Source of the DNA: Paralvinella palmiformis
Taxonomy: Eukaryota > Annelida > Polychaeta > Terebellida > Alvinellidae
Direction: 5' to 3'
DNA: 64,000 nt
Assembly (NCBI GenBank): GCA_025642065.1
Contig: JAODUP010000445.1
Location: 248,001 to 312,000, forward strand
Of this stretch, positions 12,695-22,884 are shown piece after piece. The position numbers and the translations under genes are program-made. Under the pieces are notes generated by a model, which had not been told where the DNA came from, did not search any database, and was given only the letters and a program-made list of their open reading frames with translations. How positions within the stretch are numbered: position 1 is the first letter of the stretch; every line of letters starts with the position of its first letter.

Positions 12695-13363
12695 ATGGCT
12701 AGCACGAGTTTCGAGAACGTCTACAACGAGGTGACTCACACCAACCTGCCGTGCAACGACGTCAACGGCCTGGATCCGATGTACCACTGGGATACGCACT
12801 TTCCGGAGCGACTCTCCAAGCTGCACCTGAGCCCGGAGTTCTCGAGCCCGGTGGCCAGACGGAGCCGCAAGGATCGACGGACCAGGAACTCGGCCCGCTT
12901 CAAGACGCAGCCGATCACGTTCGACGAGATCCAGGAAGTCGACGAGGAGACCATGACCGTCGATGATGCAGCGAAGCTCGCGAACAAGGAAGGCCTCAAG
13001 ACCCAGTTTACGGCCTTCTCCAGGTCGATGGACGGCCTGATGCCGTCGCTGAACTATGCCAAGCTGAAGGCTCTCGAGCCGCTAGAACCTCTGAACCTTC
13101 CGAAGAAGGACAACCGCGAAAGTCCGATCCACGACCGGCTGCCGTCGGACGTCGCCTCCGGAGATTCCACTTCCGACGATGCCAAACAAGAGGTGACGTC
13201 GCTAATCGATGTCTCCAGTCAGCAGAGCGTTCCTATTCCCAATCTGTCGGACAGCGCGCGCAACAGGCGACAAAAGAGATTCAGAAAGAAGCAGCGCCAC
13301 AACAGGAGCATAGAGGAATTGCCAGAGATCGATAAAACTAACGACGATCAGGCGGTTCGTTGA
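12695..13363 (+). CDS. Intronless 222-aa protein with RFKTQPITFDEIQEV motif (C11orf96/Ag2-like)
   Basis: An open frame from ATG 12695 (GAGATGGC, good context) to TGA 13361-13363 gives 222 aa. Codon use is GC-rich (many CTG, GAG, CCG, TCG), unlike the flanking AT-rich DNA, which strongly suggests real coding sequence. In order: an N-terminal Asn-rich part (residues 1-40), a basic patch ARRSRKDRRTRNSA (about 55-68), the motif RFKTQPITFDEIQEVDEE (about 69-86), a middle segment (KTQFTAFSRSMDGLMPSL), a Ser/Asp-rich linker, and a basic C-terminal patch RNRRQKRFRKKQRHNRS (about 190-206) that may be a nuclear localisation signal. From memory, the core motif followed by a helical Ser/Arg segment resembles vertebrate C11orf96 (Ag2), whose function is poorly known. 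I infer distant homology and assign no biochemical role. A 3' UTR may run to AATAAA at about 14342. Confidence 0.75.
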   Translation: MASTSFENVYNEVTHTNLPCNDVNGLDPMYHWDTHFPERLSKLHLSPEFSSPVARRSRKDRRTRNSARFKTQPITFDEIQEVDEETMTVDDAAKLANKEGLKTQFTAFSRSMDGLMPSLNYAKLKALEPLEPLNLPKKDNRESPIHDRLPSDVASGDSTSDDAKQEVTSLIDVSSQQSVPIPNLSDSARNRRQKRFRKKQRHNRSIEELPEIDKTNDDQAVR

Positions 13364-15623
13364 GATCAGCTCGCTTACCCTAATCACTTGAACAGTTTCA
13401 GACGTGTGTAGTGTGTGCTTTATAATTATTGTAACTTCCAACGTCAGTGAGCATCACATTTCAGCGCTGAATGATCTTTCCATGTGTGGACGAGTGAGAA
13501 AGAGAGAGAGAGAGAGAGAGGGGGGGGGGGAACAAGAGAGAACTGCTGACTGTCCTCATGTGATGTTTCAAAAGCTGGTCAAGTGCCTTAATGCAGTTGG
13601 TGATTGCAGTGTGAACGTATCTATATCAGTGCCTGCTCTGGTTAAACCGACGAATGCATACGGGAGCTGTGTACATACATGTGCTGGAATTTCCGCAGAT
13701 GACGGCATCTTGTTTATTACTTGATGAAAGCAAATGGAATATTTTGTGCTATATACAAGTTGTACACGTTACTAAACTGCTGTGCCCATTCTGTATAGCT
13801 GTAGATGTGGAACACCGAAAATGAATTGTTGCCGAAGTTTCTCTAAACATTAATTAAACAGATAGTGTGCCATAAAGCATCTACCTTACCAAATGAACAA
13901 ATACAAAAAAATACCTACTGGATAATATATTTAAAAAATTGAAACAAAATCCAATTGCTTCGGCATGACGTACCTTGGCAGTTAAAAGGGTATTTGTCTA
14001 TTTGCATATCATTCGTATTCTGGTGTCTTTATCACATACTTTATAGGTGTGTTTTAATTATTAATTCGGAATTGTGATTGTACATTACCATTGTCCGCCT
14101 TAACTTTACTTATATGCTTTCTCCATATTGTAAGAACGTGTATTGTAAATATGGCTAATTAGACAATATTGTGATATTGTGTTTTTGTATTGATATTGTT
14201 TATAGTTATAAGCACCTTGCTATAATTGGCGTCCCCACCTTACTAGCATAACACGTCACTTGGTACCTCATTCTGGATCATATATCAAATTAATATTTAT
14301 TGGTATCCATTTTAAAGTAAGCAGTAAGTGTTATCTGTATAAATAAAATGCACGACAGAAACGAGATGTTTCCTTGGTGCAGTTCATGGTACACTGCACT
14401 ACAGAGCTCCAGCTTCTGGGGTCAAGGGTGTTTGCTGTATCTGTGAAATGTTTCATCCATCACAAAAAGCCTTCATTCTAGACATACTATTTCCCTACTG
14501 AGTGTATATCCCACGTGAAGCCATCAGTAAGGCTAAAGTAGGTTTTGTACTCTTTAAAACATACCAGCAATCGGTTCGTCGAGATTTTACCATCTGGGAA
14601 TGTTGTATATATTATGAACATTTATAGAGAGCTACGTTTTGCTGTGTGTACGATGGCAGATTTAGTAAGTGGATTTTCTTCACGAACAGAATCACGTATT
14701 AGGTCTGAGTAATGAGGGTACCATCAAACTAGTACAAAACAGTTATTGGTATGAGTGAATTAAAGTGAAATAATGACGATACCTTGCTAGCGGACATTGG
14801 TACCCGTACATTATCTGCCATTCTTTAACCTCTTTCATGTTACCAGTTCAAGTGTAGTCAAATTGAAGAAGAAGAAGAAAACGTGTAGGAAGTGTTAATT
14901 AACAGCAGCCCTGTGTACTGATACGTTAAGGTGTTACTCCTGTATGTTATTTAGTGTTTCAGATCATTTTTGCTCTTACAGTTACTGAGTTCAGTTATTG
15001 TAATTAGATAGCCGTGCTATGTCTCGGTATAGCGGTGGATATATAAACGAGACAGTAGACACCTTAGGACGCCTTACTTGATAATACACGAAAGTAGGCT
15101 TCTGGATCGTGTACTTTCCCTGCCACGGATTAAGATAAACCGTCCGCTGAAATGATAGTACAGGTTGACAGTCCGTCTGGTTCAGTGTACATTTACTACC
15201 AGATCATGGTATCGTAGTTAGAAATAACCACTGGAAGTTTTAGACGAATGCTTATTCCGGATACATATCGGCATAAACAAAATGTACATAGCAGCTGCTC
15301 CAACTGGACACAAGGAATGGCAGTTGTTGTTTTCCTAAACAAATCAACGAATTCTCGCAGAAACTAAACAGGTGAACGTTGAGGAGAAATGAGGCAAATT
15401 CAGTAATCTTTCGCCCTATAACAATATTTGAATGTGGTATGACCATCAGCTATGGATAATATTGCCTGCATATACTTAGGGTATACTTAAACCAAGAACA
15501 ACATTCCTACTCGATAACCCAACGGCGTGCGTTTGTTGGACGGATGCAGCCGGGTGATTCCCAGGGAAAACGCTGACCTCAGCCGTAACTAGGTCACATC
15601 CGGATTCTGTCTTAAGGTGTCTA
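13364..15623. other. Likely 3' UTR then intergenic
   Basis: The first kilobase is plausibly 3' UTR of the 222-aa gene. It includes a GA microsatellite with a poly-G end (about 13498-13530). No further coding sequence is supportable. A short GAA run lies near 14868-14880. Confidence 0.4.
14342..14347 (+). promoter_or_regulatory. Possible poly(A) signal of the 222-aa gene
   Basis: AATAAA about 980 bases after the stop codon of the 12695-13363 gene, inside TATAAATAAAATGC. Assignment rests on position only. Confidence 0.3.
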
Positions 15624-15872
15624 ATGTCACGATGTTGGCTACCACATAGTTGGCGATGTTCTGCTATCATGTATGATTGTTATTTATGTATGATACGTTA
15701 TAGGGCTGTTTTGTATGGCAGTTGTTTATATTTATGTATAGTGTTAAGTATCGTATTGGCTGTGATTGTGGTTGGCACTATCCATTACGTGAAACGGATA
15801 CCAAAGAAACTGTGTGATTGGTTGAGGGGTTCGGTGCGAAATCGTATGAGAATTACTACCCCTTGGAAATGA
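15624..15872 (+). CDS. Possible small single-pass membrane protein, 82 aa
   Basis: An ATG-initiated frame of 82 codons with one strong hydrophobic segment (about residues 32-53, LYLCIVLSIVLAVIVVGTIHYV) flanked by basic residues (KRIPKKLCDWLRGSVRNRMR) on one side. An alternative internal ATG at codon 16 gives a 67-aa form. The topology looks like a tail-anchored or signal-anchor micropeptide, but codon use is AT-rich and neutral. A second frame (15818-16078) overlaps its end, so this may be chance or part of a decayed gene. Confidence 0.22.
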   Translation: MSRCWLPHSWRCSAIMYDCYLCMIRYRAVLYGSCLYLCIVLSIVLAVIVVGTIHYVKRIPKKLCDWLRGSVRNRMRITTPWK

Positions 15873-16078
15873 ATCTTGCTGTAATGGAAGCTGAATGGGT
15901 TGAGAAGGAATTCGGACACGAAGTCGGAATTTATCCATGTATTCGTCTGCTGCCTCTGTACATACGAAATATTTATTTTAATGAATTAAAAGCAGTACAA
16001 ATCAGGTGGAATAGTTTAATATCACGTGGCGATTTGCAACGCACGAACACCTCAAGATTCCTAGCCACCATATACTGA

Positions 16079-16878
16079 TAACGAACAATCTATAATTTGA
16101 GTACTGTCGGTGTTGTGCAAATTATAAACACATTTCTTGACATCCAGCAAGAAGTTACAAATACGGAACGCTATTCCAACTAACTGCATAAAAGCTGGTT
16201 AATCCAATTTATGTGTCCGGGTGTAGTGAATGTGAATTATTTTGCTGCCATTCACTAATCGAGTGTTCAGCATTTCAGTCAATAGCGGGAACACATTTCG
16301 GTGGGATATCTTGATGAATGGCAAAGTATTAACATTTGCACCCGAACCTAGCGGATAAGATTAATGTAATTCGTAATTCATAAAAATGCATTTTGGTAAA
16401 TGCACCCCTTCAATCATTAACAACAGTAGCAAAAGATACAGCACAAAGAAAGATATAGCGACTGAAACATGTGATGCGGGCTGTTGGTGTACGTGTACTT
16501 ATGTAATCGTATCGACTGAAATGTAATTAGATTACTTATCTATATATTCAAAGCGGGTATGATTAGAACACTACGCCGCAAACATTCAGGTCAAGGTTCG
16601 AATACGAATAATACCTTCATTTGTGGGACTACTTCCGGTGGCGTCCATTGCTCGGCGGCTATATGTCCCAGGCTTGACCAGGATCTAGGTTAAACAAAGA
16701 GCTCACCACATACAATCTAATTAGTTATGACATCCATACACAATATTATATCTGCAATAGATAACTAACTACGGGTTACTCGGACAAATCGTATGCCGTA
16801 TCCAATTAAGGATGACCATGAACTGACGGTGGCAATAGTGATTTTCGGTTTGGACGACAAAAATTGTACCCAATATTA
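16079..16878. other. Intergenic, no feature seen
   Basis: AT-rich unique-looking DNA. A GGTTCGAATACGAAT (B-box-like) at about 16595 hints at a degraded tRNA-derived repeat. Nothing else is supportable. Confidence 0.3.
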
Positions 16879-17028
16879 ATGGCGCTGCCGGATACCGGGC
16901 ACAGCGGTATCAGCCACCTGTACCCTAATTACCTTTTGTACGGCAGCGATGACAACAAGTCCCAGAGTTCCGGAGAACGGGCAAATCTACGTCATAGAAA
17001 ATCAGCCAATTCTCCCCAGTCCGTTTGA
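16879..17028 (+). CDS. Overlapping small ORF, 49 aa
   Basis: From ATG 16879 (AATATTAATGG, G at +4) the frame reads MALPDTGHSGISHLYPNYLL, then a polar Ser/Asn/Arg-rich tail ending RKSANSPQSV and a TGA. It overlaps the 72-aa candidate in another frame. It could be an upstream ORF of that mRNA, the true product, or chance. It is below the length where composition is decisive. Confidence 0.2.
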   Translation: MALPDTGHSGISHLYPNYLLYGSDDNKSQSSGERANLRHRKSANSPQSV

Positions 17029-17167
17029 GAGCGTTTTCCGAGTTGGCCTCGTCAGTAATTTACACTGGTTAGCCTGGCTGCCGTTGCCCGTTGTGTGTGT
17101 GTTGCTCTGCTTCGGAGGCACCTACCTAATATTTCACGGTCTCTCCGAGTTGTTTCGGCGGGAATAA
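16949..17167 (+). CDS. Candidate small transmembrane protein, 72 aa
   Basis: An ATG frame of 72 codons. It has a polar N-terminus (MTTSPRVPENGQIYVIENQP), then a hydrophobic helix at about residues 43-66 (LAWLPLPVVCVLLCFGGTYLIF), and a short basic end GLSELFRRE. The local GC content is higher than the surroundings, as in the coding exon at 12695. The TAA stop overlaps an AATAAA hexamer. The upstream TTTTGTACGGCAG could be a splice acceptor placing the ATG in a second exon. A different 49-codon frame starts at 16879 and overlaps it. I cannot name a family. Confidence 0.4.
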   Translation: MTTSPRVPENGQIYVIENQPILPSPFESVFRVGLVSNLHWLAWLPLPVVCVLLCFGGTYLIFHGLSELFRRE

Positions 17168-19406
17168 AAGCCGACCGAAGTGCTTCTCTGATGGCATCGA
17201 CGAGAACGTCTTAGGAAGTAAACAGCGCATTCTCTCGCACATAAAAACAGAGATAAACAGACGAGAAACGAAACCATTGCCACGTCAACACCGTCCCACA
17301 TAAACTACACGAAAACGAACATTGTTGACTTGTTATCGGATTTTGAAGAAGAAAAACACCCGTTTCCCTCCGCTAAGCAGACAAGTTGTTTGTTGTTGAT
17401 TATTGGCTCGGTATAAAAAACCAACAACCGGCGAATAGATGATGTATGATGTTATTTGGCGATCCCGAACAAGTGCAGTAAACAAGTGAACATTTCAGTG
17501 GAAAATATACTGCTTATAAATCGACTGGACGAGTTAATTACGCGGCCTTCCGTAGATGTAAATAGCTAGCTATAGAGCGGTTCCAAGTTAATTAAGAGAA
17601 ACTCGTCTAAATGAAATTATGTGTGCAAGCTCTTCGCTCGGGATTCATTAATGCGTCGTCCCTGAAAACAATAGGGCTGTTTTTTATTTCCTATTGAAAA
17701 ATAGTATTTAACATAAAGCCGACATGATGTGACTCGTATCGTAATTTAGAGACAAAGTGGTAATGCGGCCATCGATATGGGCTTTGTTTTAGTTAAAATG
17801 GCCTAACTGGGTAATTTAATTAAGTGTAGATTCACTTTTTGTCTCATACATTTAGAAGTTCATCGCAGATGTCATTTATCACCCAGAAAACAAAGGTACT
17901 CTCCCTACGGGTACTTCGACTTACGTTTTGCCGGCATTGTCTAGCCAAATATTTATCATGGTGTCTAGATCAACATCTATAGCTACACATCGCATGGAAT
18001 AGGTCAACAGGAATCGAATTTCAACATAATCCACCCAAAACGACGTCTTACTGAATACAGATGGCACGAACTGTTTTGACAATTCACGAAACAGGGTCCG
18101 ACCATTATCTGATCCCAAAAGTGAAGTGTACGCTGCAGTTAACGACGTTAGCTGCATGCCCACTCATACAGTTTGACAGTGAATGATGACTCGCTTTGTC
18201 TAAGAATGTTATTATTTTACAGTAACTTGACGAAAACAAAACATACTGATTATTATTTGCAATTTAACCTTGTTCAACTGGACTTCGGCGGAAACTTCAT
18301 TGTGCAGCCATCGGAATAGGAAAATGAAATCATCGCCGAACAATGTGCTCGGTTTAGACACCAAAACCTTTGTGTTTTGTTTGCGAGTCCGTTCACTAAC
18401 CTGCTAACAAGGGAAAGGTCATAAATGCAAGTTTTATATTTGCATACTGCATTCCTCCAAGGCACTTTCGTTTCTGGGAGAGAAGCGACTTGCTGACGTA
18501 ATATATTCTACGAACACTGCATGAAAACGACTCTACTAAACATGGCATCTTTCATAATAATAGTTCCATTGTGTTTGGCATCTGTCAAATGTGATTAGCT
18601 ACAGACAGTTCTTAATCACTAGCTTTATAACAACGCCTTTTTTGTCACGGTATATCATTAACGAAACAAAGCGGTTTCAACATTTGTACTATCAATCCAC
18701 TGATTGCATCTTCAAGTTGGATGCTTTTAAGTATTTTAAAGGTTAATTTGTTTATTTCCTATACAACACGCACACTCAACCACACAACAATATCCAACTT
18801 CTCGTATGAAGCGTTTCCCTCACAGCTCCTCATTTACTTCTCCTATACACTACATCTAAAGTTGAGGGCATTGGGTTTACAACATGATCTTCAATCAATA
18901 GCAGACACAGGATTCAAACCCAGATCCTTCAAATAAATGTTCACATACTCTATCAAGTGAACTAATTTGTCTAATTTATATGATTCCCCAATGGACCACG
19001 CACTATTCATCTGATTAGTTGTTATGAGTGAGTAACAAAGCCATTATTCTTCTTCCTCTTAAATCTCTCCGATATGAAATTGATTAATTAAAATTCAACG
19101 TTCTCAGCCAAATAAAACGATCCAGGAGGAGCATAATCCAAACTACCTTTGTGCCAAGTTTCCCCTCCCCCCAATTTATTGTGAAGTACTCAGAGTCTAG
19201 GAGATCCACATCCACAAAACTGTATATCAATTGATAAATCGAATAAGAACGGGTCTGGTTTTTGGAATTCTTCTTCGGTGAATCAAAAAATATTACCAGA
19301 GGTAAGGTTTGATGGAAACAATTTGCGATTCAATCTGATGTTGTCTGTTCCAAAACAAACAAAAAATGAGCAAGTACTGCGCGGTGAGAAACAAACCCAT
19401 AGTTAG

Positions 19407-19520
19407 CATTATATAGCTGGTCAGACAATGCATTATATAGCTGGTCAGACAATGCATTATATAGCTGGTCAGACAATGCATTATTTAGCTGACCAGGCTT
19501 GGCATTATATAGCTGGTTGG
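19407..19520. repeat. 24-bp tandem repeat, about 4.7 copies
   Basis: Unit CATTATATAGCTGGTCAGAC plus AATG repeats with period 24 from 19407. The first three copies are identical, the fourth is diverged (TTTAGCTGACCAGGCTTGG) and the fifth is partial. Because 24 is a multiple of 3 it gives an 8-residue repeat in the frames, but no gene is supported. Confidence 0.9.
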
Positions 19521-19529
19521 TTGGTTTGT

Positions 19530-19680
19530 TTAGCCAAAATGCTGATCACACCTGGGACATATGGCCAATGGATGACTCCTTATGGAAACATCCCACAAAC
19601 ACGGGTACGAACTGGATTGGAACCCAGAAACTGGAGATTTGCAGCGCAGTGCTCAAGTCATTGCTCTATCGGAGTAACCG
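19530..19680 (+). repeat. Second tRNA-like dispersed repeat, copy B
   Basis: Shares GATGGAAACATCCC-type and GGTACGAACTGG-type blocks in the same order with the stretch at 7786-7925. It directly follows the 24-bp tandem repeat. Confidence 0.4.
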
Positions 19681-20414
19681 ACTTTATAAAATGGTTGTTA
19701 ATGATATAATATAATTAAACATCCCTTTTAAACATTCGTCTACTTGTTAGGTTTGATGTTAATAATATACTAAGTGCAACCGGAAGCCTGAAGCTTGGGG
19801 ATAATGGTATACGATAATGGTATAACTGAGAACTAGGTAGATTAGTCTGTGTGTATGCGTTAATAAGAATTAGACGGTCATCGAGTATATTATGCCTTAC
19901 ATTTGTGTTTTCATAGGTATAATAATAATAATAAGATAGATACAGATATCCATTTTCTGATCGGTATTTATTACAACCATTATACAATCTGCTAACAGAA
20001 CAATCTACAATAAAGTGACATCGGGTACATCTCAGATACTATCTGGCCTCTAACAGCTGGACTCAGCAAATAGGTCAGTAACAAAAGAATTATCCTTTTG
20101 AAGTAAATAAAAACGGATCTAAATTGCAGGTAAAATGTATGCTTCGCAGAGGACACAACGGTGATAAGGCAACTGCCCTGAAGCCCTGCGACCCAAACGA
20201 CTCACGAACACAAACCTAATCCATTATATCCAATTAAAGCCTGTGAGTGTATTTCTTTAAATAATTTCCACAACAAATTCGTGTATTTTTTGGCCCATTA
20301 CATCTTCAAAGTATTTTTATGCCAATTAGGACTCCTGTCTGTTTGGCCTTTCGGCTAATGGGGATTTAGCTGGCGCTTTTTATCACATAGCCAAAACCAG
20401 CATAAATTCCACTG

Positions 20415-20546
20415 CTACTCAAACCATTTTGACTTGTGTCCTGGTCTTTTTGCTTTGTTAATGTCCTTAGAGAACTGCTGCCGGTATTTGTTAATTAGCT
20501 TGTCCAGGTTATCAGTAACATCGGGCTTCCTCCGCTTTTTCTTGGC
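20415..20546 (-). CDS. RBM28: RBM28 exon 20 (terminal)
   Basis: Acceptor TTTTCTTCCACAG. It encodes AKKKRRKPDVTDNLDKLINK, YRQQFSKDINKAKRPGHKSK, WFE and TAG. It matches the human tail (RFNQLVEQYKQKLLG ... KRSKWFDS). The phase (0) fits exon 19 exactly, and no competing terminal exon is seen nearer. Confidence 0.92.
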   Translation of the reverse strand, partial: AKKKRRKPDVTDNLDKLINKYRQQFSKDINKAKRPGHKSKWFE

Positions 20547-22851
20547 CTGTGGAAGAAAACAAGGCAGTCATCAATTAATTAAGCCAATCCTTATCGGTAA
20601 GGGAAAAAACAATTCAAAAGCCCATCACTGTAATCTTAGTATAATTCAATCCACGTTCCCGGAATGATAAGCGCATCGCAGTAAGACAGGTGATGAACGA
20701 AAACATTTACAGTACTGCTCAAAACGTGGACACGTACGATAACAACACAAACGCTGAAGAACTAGGAAACAAAAGGTTTCCCTTATCTAAATCATTGCTT
20801 CATATAATTTTTCTGATGATGAATGTGTAGAAATCCAACACACCGCTTTGATGGAGGTGAACAGATATGATTCAGTCACAATCCATTTGAAATCAACGCT
20901 TTTTGTTAGCTGGGCATGACGGATCTGTGCCGTGCCTAGAGCAACAATGTAAATGATGAATGATGACTGGGATCATTTGCAATAAGAGATTGTATTTTGT
21001 TGAACTGTAAAAAGATCTTCTACTGATGATCAGTACACCTCTCTTGCTCTTGTTTCTAATATCCACTGATATGAGAGCAGAATGAAGAAGGAAGTTCTTC
21101 TGTCCGCAGTTGATGTTGTGGCTGCTGCCGCCATAGTAATGATGACGCTAATGGTAACACTATCTGATCAGTTCATATACGATAATAATTTGATTTATAT
21201 AGCACCATATTCAACTGTGCTGTTCGGGGATGCTTTTTGCAATATAATAATCATCATCATCATCCCTGACTCGTATCTGCTTCAATCCAGTACACACCTC
21301 AACTCCCAATGGAGCATACAACGTATGCTGCCGCTATAAGTCCATATCATTAAGTCCTGTCAGGTTCTCATTTCCGGGCGAGTGAACCAGTCGCCGCATG
21401 ACAGGATTGCAGCCCCGGAAGCTCAAACCGGCGACCCTTCGGTTACGAGTCCTACACTCCCAACTAACTGCGCCACCACAGCTCGACAATATACTATCAG
21501 AACAGACTTAACCAAAATCAAATTTTTAGCCCAAAACATAGTTTTGTCAACATCAGTTGTAAAGCTAACAAAAACAAAAGTACATAAGCAATCAATGTAG
21601 CATATAGTATGAAGACGTCACATAGACACAACAGATACAAAGATACTGACATACTCCCATAATCACGTGTTTTAATAGTACATTTTGTTATTGTCTGATA
21701 CTAATTTCGACTCGGTCAAAGTCAGAACATTCAGTGAGACAGTCAATTTGTCAGCTAGAACAGTTAGACAGTGTCTGATAACTGTTACGTGTTTGTTGGA
21801 CAATTCTTTAGGGAGTCAAATCTTCGTCATACGACCAAGATATGACCAACACTGAGGCGAAACAAACAACTAACTGACTGACTGACTGACTGACTCACTT
21901 TCTATCAGCATTATAGACCATGATTACATTATGCAGTCTGGATCACCACCATTTGGTCATAAATGGCTACTTGGTGATGACAACTTTATATAATGCTTAA
22001 AGAAATGAATTAGAGCAGTTCTGGAAGGTTCGCTTCCCACAAATCGCCTAATACACATTACGGCTTTAACGTACCACTCTTTCAAGTTCAGTTTACTTTG
22101 AAATTTGATTACCACTTCTTTTGTTAACAACCAAGAATTCAGCAGTTTTCATCATTTGGGGGATGGGGGGGGGTATTCTGAATTCTAGGTCCACACTTAA
22201 GTATGACTTACTCCTCCGTCAAAACGAAACCACCCGTGTTCGAATCTCGGCGTGGGCATATCTGAAGGTTGTTTCGTCTTTGACTTCGCCTCATTATCTT
22301 TGGAGGTCGCTCGGACCATTTAACTTACCTTGTACACAAAAGTGGCCGTAAAACACCAATCATCATCATCATCATCATCCGTCAAAACGAAATTTCACTG
22401 TTAAAACACCAACCATAAGTCTATTTCAGAAAAGTCACTCATATTAATTCTCTGTCCGCAATATTTGTATGAACAACACCTGGCATTTGTTTTCTGCCAG
22501 AAACACAAAAACCTTAACACACAAACAAACAAATTATAAACACCAACAAAAATGTTTGAAGCAGGCAATTCCCAAAACATCTGGATAGCTCAGTTAAGTA
22601 TACTCTATTTACACATTAGTATATGATTACTCTCCATGGAAACAATCTACATAACAATATGATGTTATCATTAAGTTATTTAACTAAGCTATGCCGTGAC
22701 TAATTGAAGCATGCTATCATATGATATTGGCCGTCCAGAGACAGAATATTAACCGCAGAAAGAATGTGTGTGTGTGTGTGTGTCTGTATGATCACATGGA
22801 CACACTTAGCAAGGAAGTACATTCACTTATTTATATTTTCTCTCTCTCTCG

Positions 22852-22884
<33 letters not shown>

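Larger units (their letters stand above)
17168..20414. other. Intergenic between plus-strand genes and RBM28 3' end
   Basis: No coding sequence is supportable. It holds a 24-bp tandem repeat (19407-19520) and a tRNA-like repeat (about 19530-19680). The RBM28 3' UTR should occupy the right end on the minus strand. TTTATT at 19977-19982 (AATAAA on the minus strand) is one candidate poly(A) signal, unproven. Confidence 0.4.

Noticed and set aside
19407..19520. CRISPR-like repeat array
   Set aside because: The 24-bp units are adjacent with no spacers, in a eukaryotic genome.
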